A program made the translations under genes and the position numbers. Positions 1-11,134 of a stretch of DNA of 64,000 nucleotides are shown here, in pieces; position 1 is the stretch's first letter; every line of letters begins with the position of its first letter. The DNA lies in contig JBOZIK010000001.1 of the NCBI GenBank assembly GCA_051453625.1, positions 61,748,294-61,812,293 of the forward strand, written 5' to 3'. Under the pieces are notes generated by a model. That model did no database searches. It had not been told where the DNA came from and was given only the letters and a program-made list of their open reading frames with translations. The stretch comes from Welwitschia mirabilis (Eukaryota; Gnetophyta; Gnetopsida; Welwitschiales).

Positions 1-71
1 ATAAATTGGCTCACAATTATGATTTTCCCCTGGTTTTTATCAAGAATTGACAAAGGCTAAGTGGAAGGCTA
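1..71 (+). mobile_element. 3' end of an upstream Athila-like internal region, with polypurine tract
   Basis: This stretch matches the sequence just before the 3' LTRs of A1 (10970-11134) and A2 (22507-22582). Shared words include a caca/gcaatcata-type start, tatcaagaa and ctaagtggaagg. The purine-rich run aagtggaagg ends next to the LTR start at 72, where a plus-strand primer tract is expected. A 5' LTR should be preceded by host DNA, so this is the tail of another element that shares the LTR at 72. Confidence 0.75.
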
Positions 72-1134
72 TGTTGCACTACCACTTTATGGTTATTTGA
101 TGGGATTTTATGAGTTGTCTTGCAGGACATTTATATAGGTTTAAATGCAATTATAAGGATTTTAGAGACTTAAGAGGAAATCTCAAAAATATGTGATTCT
201 TATCAAAATTTGATATACTAAGGCACTTTCTAATGCACAAAGCTTTGAAGAAGGATNNNNNNNNNNNNNNNNNNNNNNNNNNNNNNNNNNNNNNNNNNNN
301 NNNNNNNNNNNNNNNNNNNNNNNNNNNNNNNNNNNNNNNNNNNNNNNNNNNNNNNNNNNNNNNNNNNNNNNNNNNNNNNNNNNNNNNNNNNNNNNNNNNN
401 NNNNNNNNNNNNNNNNNNNNNNNNNNNNNNNNNNNNNNNNNNNNNNNNNNNNNNNNNNNNNNNNNNNNNNNNNNNNNNNNNNNNNNNNNNNNNNNNNNNN
501 NNNNNNNNNNNNNNNNNNNNNNNNNNNNNNNNNNNNNNNNNNNNNNNNNNNNNNNNNNNNNNNNNNNNNNNNNNNNNNNNNNNNNNNNNNNNNNNNNNNN
601 NNNNNNNNNNNNNNNNNNNNNNNNNNNNNNNNNNNNNNNNNNNNNNNNNNNNNNNNNNNNNNNNNNNNNNNNNNNNNNNNNNNNNNNNNNNNTGTTTTGT
701 AACCAAGATGCTTGTTACTCTTTAATATAAAAACTTTATTTTATTTTTATATTTGCCTTGCAGTTTTTTTATAATCTTTATAGTCTATATTGCCCTTAAT
801 CTGGTGACAATTTCTTAAGTAATATAGATTATCAAGGGCAATTTTTGTTAAAGCTAAAAGCAAGTAGAGTTAGCTTATTTTGCATTTCATGTAAATTAGT
901 TGCACTTTGCATTTGCATTATACCTTTTATTTCTTACATTATCCTTTATTTTTTATTCCTATTATTCTTTTGTAAAGCAATCTAAGTCATATCTCATAGT
1001 CTTTAACATGAATACGACATTTCGGGTTTACTCCCACTCATACTAGTGTGTTGTATTGTGTGAGATATCTAGTTATTTTATGAATGACAGAATCCTTTTG
1101 AACTTAAGCACTTATACAAATACACACCGCAACA
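72..1134 (+). repeat. Left LTR of A1
   Basis: It starts TGTTGCACTACC and ends ACCGCAACA, so the termini are TGTTG and CAACA. The length is 1063 bp including 436 N, close to the 1101 bp of the complete solo LTR at 59029-60129. Its left part (tttatataggttta) is closer to the A2 LTR than to A1's own right LTR. It is preceded by element sequence rather than host DNA. Confidence 0.8.
257..692. other. Assembly gap of 436 N inside the left LTR
   Basis: The flanks are not duplicated, and the total LTR length with the gap is close to that of the solo LTR. This gap therefore seems genuine and roughly the right size. Reading frames called through it are artefacts of translating N. Confidence 0.9.
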
Positions 1135-1155
1135 TGCCCCTTATTATTAGAACCC
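1135..1155 (+). other. Decayed primer-binding site of A1 (tRNA-Asp type)
   Basis: Directly after the LTR comes tgccccttattattagaacc. Against the Athila-type primer site (TGGCGCCGTTGCC followed by Gs), most differences are C to T or G to A. Compare the clearer sites at 17552, 13794 and 62060. The assignment rests on position and on those better copies. Confidence 0.5.
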
Positions 1156-1299
1156 CTATGACTACACCCATAAATCCTAATTTCAATGTCACCTTAAAGA
1201 GCTTATAGATAAAAAAAAAATGTGAAGTATAAACCCCTATTGATTTACCTCTTAGTTATAATGTCGAACTTAGAAATTTAAATACTTATTCCATTTTTA

Positions 1300-2420
1300 G
1301 TGATTAACATAATAAAGATCCTTTATAACATATTGTCGACATCAAACAATTAGTACTTACTTCCAAAAATGATAATAAAATAATAAGTAATGGGACATAG
1401 ATGATTATTTTTTTCATCAATTTAAAAGATAATTCTAAACTTTGGTTTAAAATTATTCTCCATAAGAGTTTAAAATTATGGAGTCAAGTTTAAGAATCTT
1501 TTAGTAAGAGATTCATAAGTGAAACAACTATAAGAAACTACAGGAAAGATATAACTAAATTTCAAGAATATCCTAATAAAGATTATGCCTTTAACCTATA
1601 AGAGATTTTTTGTTGCTTTACATTTGAATCCTATAGATGCTTTTTTTTAAGGAGAATTGGTAGACTACTTTTATAATGGACTTAATAGTAAAACTAAGCA
1701 ACTTATTAATTTTTTGTATAGAGGAAATTTGGTGAACTTTACTTTATAAAATTTTTGAAAAGTATTGAAAGAGTTAGTAAAACTGAGTCAAACTTGGCCT
1801 AAACCCTCACCTAGAGAAAATAAAATAGTAAGTCAAATCATTAAAGATCTTAAAGAAGATAAGTAAGAAAAGGAGGAACTAAAAATTGAAAAAGAACTAA
1901 CTAATATAATTAAGAATTTCATCTTAATTTTAGAGAAATATACTTAGAGGATTTTAGATGTAAAGGTAGAAATAGAGAAGAGTGTATTTGTAGCTCCAAC
2001 TTGTGATTTATGTGAGGACAACTATCATATGATAAAAGATTGTCCTTTATTACCAACATGTAGAGAAAGAATTTATAATAAAGTACATTTTTTCAATCAA
2101 AGATCTTCAAACTTTAATTGAAATCAAAACCAAAATTAAATCCAAAATCAAAATAATTTTCAACCTATAATGAATGGACAATTGAATTTCAAAAATTTTT
2201 AAATAAGTCATCCTAATTTCTAACCATTTAAAAAAACATTTAAGAATGTAAATTTCTAACCAAATAACTCTAATAATTAAACAAGTTTATCTAACTCACA
2301 AAACCAATATAATTCACTTAGAAATTCTATTAATGAGTTGAGAAAAATCCAAAAAAGAATAAACTTCAACATTGAAAATGTTATTAGTATTTTGCAATAA
2401 ACCATGCTCGATAACCAAAG
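1300..2420 (+). pseudogene. Decayed gag of A1
   Basis: The region encodes remnants of the capsid-nucleocapsid protein of an Athila-like element. Near 1670-1800 it reads like the conserved end of the capsid, with a G-L-N-S-K-T-type core broken by a stop. At 2002-2043 an intact CCHC zinc knuckle is visible: TGT codons at 2002, 2011 and 2041 and CAT at 2026 give C-x2-C-x4-H-x4-C. Downstream is the Asn/Gln-rich linker usual before the protease. Many stops fall where CAA or CAG would be expected. No start codon can be assigned. In an active element gag would package the RNA in a cytoplasmic particle. Confidence 0.75.
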
Positions 2421-2879
2421 ACCATAAGGGTTACTTGCCACACAACCTCTAGCAAACCCAAATGAAGTTAAAAAAGATTATAAGGTTGTTATAAGAAGTG
2501 GAAATAAGATAACACCTCCTATTCATAAGGATTTAACATCTTAAAGTGATAAAAATGAAGAAGGAAAGGATATAGAAATTTTATAAAATAATTCTTTCCC
2601 TTCTTATTTAAGTAATACAAAAAAAATTCTTCTCATGAAAAAGGTAAGAAACATGCTACCCCTAAGCTTAGTAGATTGAACATAAAAACTACATTTAATA
2701 AACACTTTAAAGCCTTAATGAAAAATGTGAGTATAAATTTACCATTTTGGAAACTTTTGCAAGAAAAAATTAAATATTTTAAGTTATGAAAAGATCTAAT
2801 TAGGAAGAAATAGAAATGAACTATTCCTAGTAAAATCTTCTTAGCATAATCCATTAACAACTTAATTTTATAGAATGTT

Positions 2880-3470
2880 TAAATTTTCAGAATCCAAGAG
2901 CAGCAACTGTTAGTATCACTTTGGAAGGAAATAAAAGAATAAAGAAAGCCTTGATTGATATAGGAGCTACTATCAACATTATGCCATTCTAATTTGTCAA
3001 TGACTTAGATTAGAAAGTAGAATAGATCCTATAGTAATTGTCTTAGAATTAGTAGATACATTAGTTAAGAAATCTTTAGTCATGATTAAGGATTTAGTCA
3101 TTCAAATTGAAGAAGAATTCTACTCTATTGATGTGGTGGTAATAGAATTTGAACATAACAGTGGTTATTCTTTACTTCTAAAAAGATATTTTTATGTAGT
3201 AGCCCATTGTATGATAGATATCAGAACATGAATGATGAAGTGTCATTTACGAAACAAGAAGTTTTCAATAAGAGTATTTGATGCTACTAAAACAGATTTA
3301 GGTGATGATTTAGATGTGAAAACAGAGATGAAACCAACTTCTTTTTTACAACACCATTTACTTAAAGAGAGATGGTCAAGGCTTCATACGCCAACTTTGT
3401 TTAATGATTAACTTGAAGTAGATAACTTGAAATCTTTTAATGAAGATCAACTTGATTTTAACCATTTATA
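2880..3470 (+). pseudogene. Decayed retroviral-type aspartic protease of A1
   Basis: At 2948-2986 the frame reads ALIDIGATINIMP. This contains the catalytic D-I-G-A motif (Asp codon 2957-2959) and the N-I-M-P tail typical of Athila and related Ty3/gypsy proteases. The rest of the fold follows with several stops and a frame change. At about 3190-3300 there is a remnant of the conserved block that ends in a CHL-like and a strand-forming segment. The protease would cut the Gag-Pol polyprotein. It lies between the gag zinc knuckle and RT, as expected. Confidence 0.8.
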
Positions 3471-3494
3471 AATTGATTATTTTTATTTAGAGAG

Positions 3495-4022
3495 TAAAAA
3501 TACTGAATCTGTCAACTATGTAGAAGTTCAAGATTTAAACAAAANNNNNNNNNNNNNNNNNNNNNNNNNNNNNNNNNNNNNNNNNNNNNNNNNNNNNNNN
3601 NNNNNNNNNNNNNNNNNNNNNNNNNNNNNNNNNNNNNNNNNNNNNNNNNNNNNNNNNNNNNNNNNNNNNNNNNNNNNNNNNNNNNNNNNNNNNNNNNNNN
3701 NNNNNNNNNNNNNNNNNNNNNNNNNNNNNNNNNNNNNNNNNNNNNNNNNNNNNNNNNNNNNNNNNNNNNNNNNNNNNNNNNNNNNNNNNNNNNNNNNNNN
3801 NNNNNNNNNNNNNNNNNNNNNNNNNNNNNNNNNNNNNNNNNNNNNNNNNNNNNNNNNNNNNNNNNNNNNNNNNNNNNNNNNNNNNNNNNNNNNNNNNNNN
3901 NNNNNNNNNNNNNNNNNNNNNNNNNNNNNNNNNNNNNNNNNNNNNNNNNNNNNNNNNNNNNNNNNNNNNNNNTAAAAAGACTGAATCTGTCAACTATGTA
4001 GAAGTTCAAGATTTAAACAAAA
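3495..4022. other. 428-N gap flanked by the same 50 bp: likely false gap
   Basis: Bases 3495-3544 and 3973-4022 are the same 50-bp sequence with one mismatch, and N fills 3545-3972. Two contig ends that overlap were probably not merged. If so the gap has no real content and one copy of the 50 bp should go. The region is the protease-RT linker. Confidence 0.85.
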
Positions 4023-4369
4023 CTAAGATTTGTTATTTTAAGCTTGGTCATCTACTACTGATGTCTATATGACATTCTAAGACAACAATAAATTTTCCTA
4101 AAAATTTAATAGAAAATAAAGATTTGAATTTAAATTTGAATCTAAAACCTTTACCTAATGGACTAAAGTATATATTTATATGCAATGATCAGAATAAACC
4201 TTTGATAATCAATGAAAATCTATTTCCTCAATAATAATCAATTTTAATTTTACTTGTACAATCTAAGGTAAACGCATTTGCTTGGACCCATAAATATTTG
4301 ATAGCCATTTTGACCTTAATTATTTAACATAAAATCTTCCTTAAGGATCATGAAAAACCAATTAGGCAA
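4023..4369 (+). pseudogene. Protease-RT linker of A1 pol
   Basis: Around 4125-4200 one frame reads LNLKPLPNGLKYIF, matching the conserved linker just before RT in Athila-like pol. Further downstream the frame is broken by TAA codons. It has no catalytic role that I know of but supports the lineage call. Confidence 0.65.
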
Positions 4370-5140
4370 CCCTAACATAGACTTAATCTAGCTGTTAAGT
4401 AAGTTATTAAAGATAAAATAATTAAATTAATAGATGTTGGAATCATTTATGCCATAGCTAATAGTGAATGGACTAGCCCTTTGATAATAGTGCATATGAA
4501 AGATGGGAAATGAAAGATGCACATTAATTTTAGAAAAATAAATGAAGTAACCAAAAAGATCATTGTCCTTTACCTTTACTTAATAGGATACTTAATAGAA
4601 TACAAGGATATACTTTTTATTGTTTTCTTGATGGATATAGTGGTTATAATCAAGTTTGTATCGCTAGTAAGGATGAAGCTAAAACTACTTTTACTTCACC
4701 TTTTAGTACTTTTTCTTTCAGATGCATGCCTTTTATACTTTGCAACACTCTTATTACTTTTTAACATTCTATGATGGGAATTTTTTCTGATATGTTAGAT
4801 GATACAATAGAAATTTTTATAGATAAATTCTCTATTTATGCTAATAATTTTAAACAAATCTTAGAAAGATTAGAAAAGTCCTTGATAGATGCATTTCTAG
4901 TGGCCTACACTTGAGTTGGGAGAAAATTTTACTTTTAGTCGAGAGTGTAATTGTTTTAGATCATCATATTTCAAAAAAAGGGATTAGGATGGACCCTGAA
5001 AATTTTGGTATTATTCAAAACCTAACTTCTCCAACCAATGTAAAACAAGTTCCTCTTTTTTTAGTCATTCTGATTTTTATCATTGATTTATTTAGGATTA
5101 TGTAAAAATTTTTAAACCCCTTCACTCATTTCTAGAAAAA
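4370..5140 (+). pseudogene. Decayed reverse transcriptase of A1
   Basis: The N-terminal block reads IIKLIDVGIIYAIANSEWTS, a hallmark of Ty3/gypsy RT of the Athila type. Motif A is intact at 4618-4653 (YCFLDGYSGYNQ, catalytic Asp codon 4630-4632). The block near 4670-4730 contains TTFTSPFSTFSFRCMPF. In the YxDD-equivalent motif at 4813-4833 the first Asp is kept (4822-4824) but the second is Lys, so the enzyme would be dead even without stops. One TAA replaces Gln upstream of the MMGIFSDML block. Motifs A and C lie in the same frame. Confidence 0.85.
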
Positions 5141-5224
5141 TAACCTAAATTTAAATAGAATGAATCTTGTCAGCTTACTTTTAATAAACTTAAATGTAAA
5201 CTTTTTTATACTTCTATTGTAATG

Positions 5225-5500
5225 GGAACTGATTGGAAAAAGATTTTAAATTAATATGTGATGCAAGTAATTTTGCTATAGGTGGGGTACTTTATCAAAA
5301 ATATTAAAATAATTTTAAAGTTATAATTTACCATAGTAAAACTTTATTTAAAACTCAAATAAATTACACAACTACATAGAAAGAAATTTTAGCAATTATC
5401 TTTTGTCTTGATAGGCTTTCATATGAATGTTTATACCAACCATGCTATGATTGGCTGCCTTATAGATAAGAAATATTCAAATGCTAAATTGATTAAATGG
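5225..5500 (+). pseudogene. Decayed RNase H of A1
   Basis: At 5245-5298 the frame reads FKLICDASNFAIGGVLYQ, which carries the first catalytic Asp (5260-5262) and the G-G/A-V-L block of Ty3/gypsy RNase H. At 5362-5400 NYTTT-stop-KEILAI gives the second conserved block, with Glu at 5383-5385. Both blocks are in the RT frame. RNase H would degrade the RNA template during reverse transcription. Downstream the tether to integrase is badly eroded. Confidence 0.8.
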
Positions 5501-5749
5501 ACGCTCCTCAGGTAATAATTTAATTTAACTCATCATTAATGAAGCAAGAAGGCATAATTGTATTACTGATCATTTGTTTCATCTTTTCTATTCTCTTAAT
5601 GATATTGTTATTGATGATTCTTTTCTGGATGAATAACTTTTTACTATATTTTCTACTTATCCTTCTTGGTATGCCACTATTGTTAATTACCTTATTACCA
5701 TAAAAACAACACAACATTGGACTTATAATTAACCAAAATCCTTTTTCCA

Positions 5750-6800
5750 TAGAATAGGTGACTATGAATGGATAGAGTCACATCTATATCATAAGACCAA
5801 ATTATGTGAAAATGTATTCCTTATTGGAAAAAAAATCTAATATCCTTCATATTTATCATGGTGGTATTTGTGGAGCCCATTTTAGTCAAAATAAAATAAC
5901 TATGAAAATTTTTTACTCTAGTTTTATTGATCTGCTCTTTTTCAGGATTCTTTTGATTTTTCTAGAAGGTGTGATCCTTGTCAACATTATGAAGCCTTAT
6001 TCATGCTCAATAGATGTCATTTATTAAATGTGAATGTTTTGATTATTAGGGTATTAATTTTATAGGCCCTATTCACCCACCTTCTCATAACAAGAATTAC
6101 ATTTTAGTGGTTGTAGATTACATTACTATATGGATTGAAGTTATTCCCACTTCTTTGAATGGTAGCTAAATTGTTTGTACTTTTCTTAGAACTCATATTT
6201 TTTAATGATTTAATTTGTCTATCATTAGTGATCAAGGAGCTTATTTTATTAATAAACTTTTTAAAAAACTTCTTTTATCAATTGGAATAAAACATAGAGT
6301 AGCTTATGCTTATCATCCTTAGACCAATGGTCAAGTTGAAAATGCAAATATAGAAATTAAGAAAATGTTACAAAAACTTATCCTCATTAATAATAAATCT
6401 TGGGATTCTAAGCTTAATGATGTTCTTTGGGCTTGCCATACTACTTAGTGTAATTCTCTTACTTTTTCACTTTATGAACTTATGTATGGAAAAGTTTGTA
6501 TTTTACTTATTGATATGTGTTATAACTCTTATTATGATTCTCATCAACTTAATCTTGTAGATATTCATGAAAATGTTAAACATGGATTACCCTAATTAGG
6601 TTACCTTAATGAAAAACATACTCATGTTATACACTATCAATTAATCTATGAATCCCAAGCTAAGTTCAAACATGATAAAAAGTTACTTCACAAAATGTTT
6701 AAGCCTAGTTAACTTATCCTTTTATATAATACTAAAGTACATCTTTTAAATAATAAATTGACCTATACATTATTAGATCCTGATCTTATAGAGAGAGAGT
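5750..6800 (+). pseudogene. Decayed integrase of A1
   Basis: The zinc-binding N-terminus survives in two frames: an H-x3-H region at about 5845-5880 and CDPC at 5970-5981. The core is in a third frame. In GINFIGP (6050-6070) the first catalytic Asp has become Asn, a G to A change. The second Asp is kept in ISDQGAYF (6230-6232) and the catalytic Glu in NGQVENANIEIKKML (6338-6340). The stop inside YHP-stop-TNGQVE sits at a Gln codon. The C-terminal LWACHTT and ELMYGKVC blocks follow to about 6500. At least two frameshifts are present. Confidence 0.85.
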
Positions 6801-7625
6801 GAATTCTAATGGATCTATTGAGATTGCCAACTTAGAGACTAAGGAGATTCAGAAAGTTAATGGAAAAAAGTTAAAACTATATAAAAAATCTTTTGATAAA
6901 ACCTTAAACATGGTAAAAGCACTTATTTTAGAGGTTTTCCTCAATAAGAAGGACTTTCACCCTATGATTATCTGAATTCTTTTTTAGCTTATTCTTTTAA
7001 TGGATGTTATGATGTCACTTGAATATCTTTTAAACTTGACTTATGTGTTGCTTTATAAATTTTTCATAACTAGTATTTGTACTTAGGCATTTTATAGTGA
7101 TAAGATTGGATTCACTTAATCATAAGACATTCCCATCTCTATGGACTTTACTTTAAAGGCAGATGCTTTAATTCTTATGTTTTTTCAATGGTGTGAGATT
7201 TTTGGTTGTTTAGGAGTGTTCTTTTCTATCTTTTATCTTATTTATTTACCTTCATCTTTTTGAGTATATAATCACGGGTGGAAAAAAAGAAAGGAAAGAA
7301 AATAATGAGTATGATATATTGTATTTGTGCTTAAAGAAAATACATGGTCATCATGATGTCTTACCACACTAAAGTAAATATTTTCAAAAACAACATTTGG
7401 TAATGTTGGAAGCTGTTGGAACTCCACTTATGGGTTATGGGTCTTTAGTTCTATAGCTATGGTTTTACTCCCCTTATCATGGAAAAGTTATAATAAACTT
7501 TAAGGTTATGAGATCTGTGATATTCCTGGTATGATCAAAGGCATTGCTTATTTCCTAAACTCTTAGTATCTCCATATGATCATTTTACTTTTGAGGATTT
7601 AGGTATATTTATGGGGTGTGAGCAG

Positions 7626-7878
7626 GTGAGTTTATTTCTGAGTAGATCTTGATCTTATTATTTATTCTTCTAAGTACCTAAATTTTGAGTACCATCATAA
7701 TCACTACCTTTTTAAGTATAACTTTATATATTTTATACATTTTGTCATGCATTTTTACTTAAGTGGCTTTATGATGTCTTTTATGAGTGTTTGCTATGTT
7801 AGATTTTATGATAGGTAAGAAATCTTCTCCATGTTCCTTATGTTTATTTTTATTCTACTTTTTTTTTTGATTTTGCAG
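7626..7878 (+). other. Possible intron in A1, upstream of the 3' ORF
   Basis: The donor reads GAGCAG|GTGAGT and the acceptor is a long T-run ending TTTTGCAG. The length is 253 nt. A2 has the same donor at 20822 and an aligned acceptor ending TTTAG at 21074, also 253 nt apart. Spliced transcripts for the 3' ORF are known for some Athila-type elements; that this is such an intron is inference. Confidence 0.35.
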
Positions 7879-8037
7879 TTTGTTATTTCAAAGTTATTTT
7901 TGCATTTTCTTATCTTTACTTACAACCTTATTATTTAGTAGTTTTCTTGATGTCCATTCATAACATATCATTTTCCATTAGCAATTAGATTAAAAAGAAA
8001 ATCATTTATGCTACATAATTTTTATGAGATTCCTTGC

Positions 8038-8275
8038 ATCTTTTAGAGTTCTAAGCTTTGTCTTATTTCTTTTTTAGTTTAGGCACATTCATTTAGTATT
8101 CATTGTNNNNNNNNNNNNNNNNNNNNNNNNNNNNNNNNNNNNNNNNNNNNNNNNNNNNNNNNNNNNNNNNNNNNNNNNNNNNNNNNNNNNNNNNNNNNNN
8201 NNNNNNATCTTTTAGAGTTCTAAGATTTGTCTTATTTCTTTTTTAGTTTAGGCACATTCATTTAGTCTTCATTGT
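8038..8275. other. 100-N gap flanked by the same 69 bp: likely false gap
   Basis: Bases 8038-8106 and 8207-8275 match at 67 of 69 positions, starting atcttttagagttctaag. The N run is exactly 100, a usual placeholder for unknown size. An unmerged overlap is the simplest reading; a real tandem duplication is possible. Confidence 0.8.
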
Positions 8276-9239
8276 CATGTTTCAGCCTAGTTAGTATGCT
8301 TTCTTTAGCCATTTTTTTTTTTTTTTGATTTTTTCCCTTTATCCTGATTTTTCACACTTCTTTCTCATTTCCTTTTTTTCCCAAGTTTTCTAATTAATTC
8401 TGATACCTTGATGATCATATCTAAGCATAACTTTCTTGATTGACATGCTTATTTTTGTAAAATTTTTCAAAGTTCCATCATTTAACTAGTTTTCTAGATG
8501 AAACAAATGGATAACAGTTTAATTTTTTATTAGATTCATCTTGGAGCTATCTTCTGGATGATGTGACCAGACAACAATGTGATATCTTCCTCATTTTTCT
8601 TCATTTTCTCATTATTTATAATCATTTCTTTGAGATATGATGACTTTGCTAGCCCTTTCCATCACTTTGGATTTTGTCCTAGCTAGATTTACTTCTAGAT
8701 TTCCTGTTTTCTGCGAATTTTTGAAAATGAGGTATAATTTTTTCTTCCTTTTTTTTAATTTTTCCAATTTTTAATCCTTTTGACATACATTTTTTTACGT
8801 ATAATGATTAGTTTCTTGCACTCTTTGGTTTAGAACTTACGAATTTGATTTTCATCATGTTTTTAGAAAGTTATGATTAATTATGCATTTTACAAGGAAA
8901 TTTTAAGTTTTTATCTTTTACACTTGATTTCTTACAAACTATAGATCGAAACGTAGGGATGCTTTAGTATAAATTGATCAATTTGACATGTTATATGATT
9001 TTATTAGATTAGATTTTTCATTTGAGTACTTTAAATTTTCATCTTATGCTGGGTCGCCTAAAAAACTGGTTTTCCATTTTTCATGTGTTTTGCATTTTTT
9101 TCCTTATGATTAAGTAATATAAGACATATTAACACATTCAGGAGGAAAGGACATATTTTAATCATTTATTTCATCTTTTATCGATTTTTGAGGTCATTAT
9201 TAAGCATCCTTCATAATCTTTTTGCATATTTTTGACTGA

Positions 9240-10420
9240 GTAGGCCTCATATGTGTATATCTAGATAGGCTAAGGCTGAGGCTAAAGAAATAGTATAGGA
9301 GGTGGACCCTTTAGTGCTATCAAAGGTTAAGTGTGTAGAGCCTTTACATTCCTCATCTCAATATGGATGATCACTTACTATTTAGACAACCACTATCCAT
9401 GTCAGTGTCATTTTAAAGATTTTATGAGTAGACCAGAACCTAAGGTTAATCAAAGCTCTCAGATTTATAGCTTTAATGGATTCTATATGCACATGAAACT
9501 TATTATGTATTAGAGATCAAAGAGTTTAATTACACCATGCACATTGAGCACCTTCTAGATTTTTATGGTCACCTTGTGGACATGATTGTAGCCTCTATAC
9601 TAGAATATGAGATAGTTATAACTTTAAATCATATTATAGTAGTAATAAATTTAGGTGGTGTTAAGAGTTTACATATTTATTTAGTCAAAGGAATAAAGAA
9701 GTATCATACATACGGCATAACATTAGATATTTTATTAGATTTGACACTAGACAAGCAGGGCATTTTTGTTACTTAGTTGATCCCTCCATACAGAGTATTA
9801 CACACATGGGTGATTTACAATATCATCACATTATTTCATGATAGCCATGCAATGGTCATACATCTATAGATTTTGATAGCATTTAGATAGGAAGAGTAGA
9901 TGGATTTACTGACATTCATATGAAGGAGACTTAGGTTGATGGTCAAGGCATGATAGTTATAGACTTTGAGGTATCCATGCCTTCTCTTAGCCTTATTTCG
10001 ATGATTTGGAATACTAGAGCCTATGGATGAGTAGTGCTTTTTGCATATTCATACTTTAGCTTACTATCTTTAGGACATGAGCATACAGATACCAAAAGAG
10101 GCAAAGAGACCTCAGGTACAGAGACCTATGATCGTAGTTACATTAGAGCAGATCCAGGCCCTCCTAGAATAGACCACTAAGACTATAAAGGATTTCATAG
10201 ACATAGGTATCTAGACATTAGATTAGAGGATTCATACATTAAAGAGGAGGATCCAGATATTTGAGAGAAAAATCTAGCACTTTAAGGAGTAGATAGTCAA
10301 CATACACCAGCATGTTGTATCTATTGAGTAAAGTATTATAGTAGATCTTCCATAGGATATTCAAGTATAAGAAGATAAGATAGTCAAATTTATCTCTACA
10401 TAATTATATCTTTGTTTTGC
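9240..10420 (+). pseudogene. Decayed 3' ORF of A1 (Athila env-like / plant-transposon-protein position)
   Basis: This is a coding-like stretch between integrase and the 3' LTR. Two longer open pieces lie at 9331-9513 and 9537-9776. The second contains a hydrophobic, charged pattern (MHIEHLLDFYGHLVD, then ITLNHIIVVINLGGVKSL). It is followed at about 9780-9830 by a YRVLHTWVIYNI segment resembling the extra ORF of Athila-like elements. Near 10080-10170 comes a basic, Pro-rich piece and a Gln/Leu heptad-like piece. Stops are frequent. I assign it from position and general resemblance; I see no clear signal peptide or transmembrane pair that would prove an envelope-like protein. Confidence 0.5.
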
Positions 10421-11134
10421 TACCAACTCTAAGCATCCTCCATCTTCTCCCCATGCACTTGATCCTGTTACACATATAGAGTTCATTATGCAGTGTCGAA
10501 AGAATTGATTTTTGTCATATTTTGTACCTTCTCCTCTATACAGTTTTGTACTAAAACTCATAATTATATATATACATCTCATTTTAAATTTATCATGGTG
10601 TACCTTTATTTTTTTATTTTCATGCTTATCCATTTTTTCACATTTTATGATGGGATTGATTATATTTTTTGTAATCTTTTTATTCATTTATTGTACATTT
10701 TAGTGGAGGGATTTTAATTATGAGTATATTTACTGATTATTTGTCTAAAAAAATCTATTATAAGTTTCCATTTTTTTAGAATTATTTTTGAGCCTATCAT
10801 CCTCCCTATTATTTGGATGGTACCCAAATGACAGTATGACTAGTAACTCAATCAAGTGAAAGGTTTTATTTTCTAATTTTTATAATTTAATCTGTATCTC
10901 TAAGATTTCTAAAATTTTTTCTAAGATAATTTTTCAATAGCTAAGTTGTGTTTATTATTAGAGAAGTTGATTCACAATCATAGTTTACTACCTAGTTTTA
11001 TCAAGAACTAATATGGCTAAGTGGNNNNNNNNNNNNNNNNNNNNNNNNNNNNNNNNNNNNNNNNNNNNNNNNNNNNNNNNNNNNNNNNNNNNNNNNNNNN
11101 NNNNNNNNNNNNNNNNNNNNNNNNTGGAAGACTA
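10421..11134 (+). mobile_element. 3' untranslated end of A1 with polypurine tract and a 100-N gap
   Basis: No coding sequence is visible. The end (10970-11134) matches 1-71 and 22507-22582 and finishes with a purine-rich tract next to the LTR. A 100-N gap (11025-11124) splits that tract: the left side ends aagtgg and the right side starts tggaag. The other copies read straight through as aagtggaagg, so the gap is probably empty. Confidence 0.7.

Larger units (their letters stand above)
6801..9239 (+). mobile_element. Long 3' region of A1 after integrase
   Basis: I see no confident coding region here. The stretch 6830-7720 is clearly similar to 20040-20940 of A2, including tgataagattggattcac and ggtgagtttatttctgag. 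Shared sequence between two elements, one lacking pol, suggests that this part has a role at the RNA level or was simply inherited. From 7860 to 9240 the plus strand is T-rich, with a gap at 8107-8206. Confidence 0.7.

Noticed and set aside
230-730. Open frames on both strands across the N run
   Set aside because: Almost every residue is unknown; only a few real codons flank the gap. The region is the LTR of A1.
8038-8275. A true 69-bp tandem duplication
   Set aside because: The two copies abut an exactly 100-N gap, as in other places where contig overlaps were left unmerged.
10361-10717. Short frames on both strands (108, 74 and 63 residues)
   Set aside because: They are T-rich shadow frames in the 3' end of A1 with no family features.
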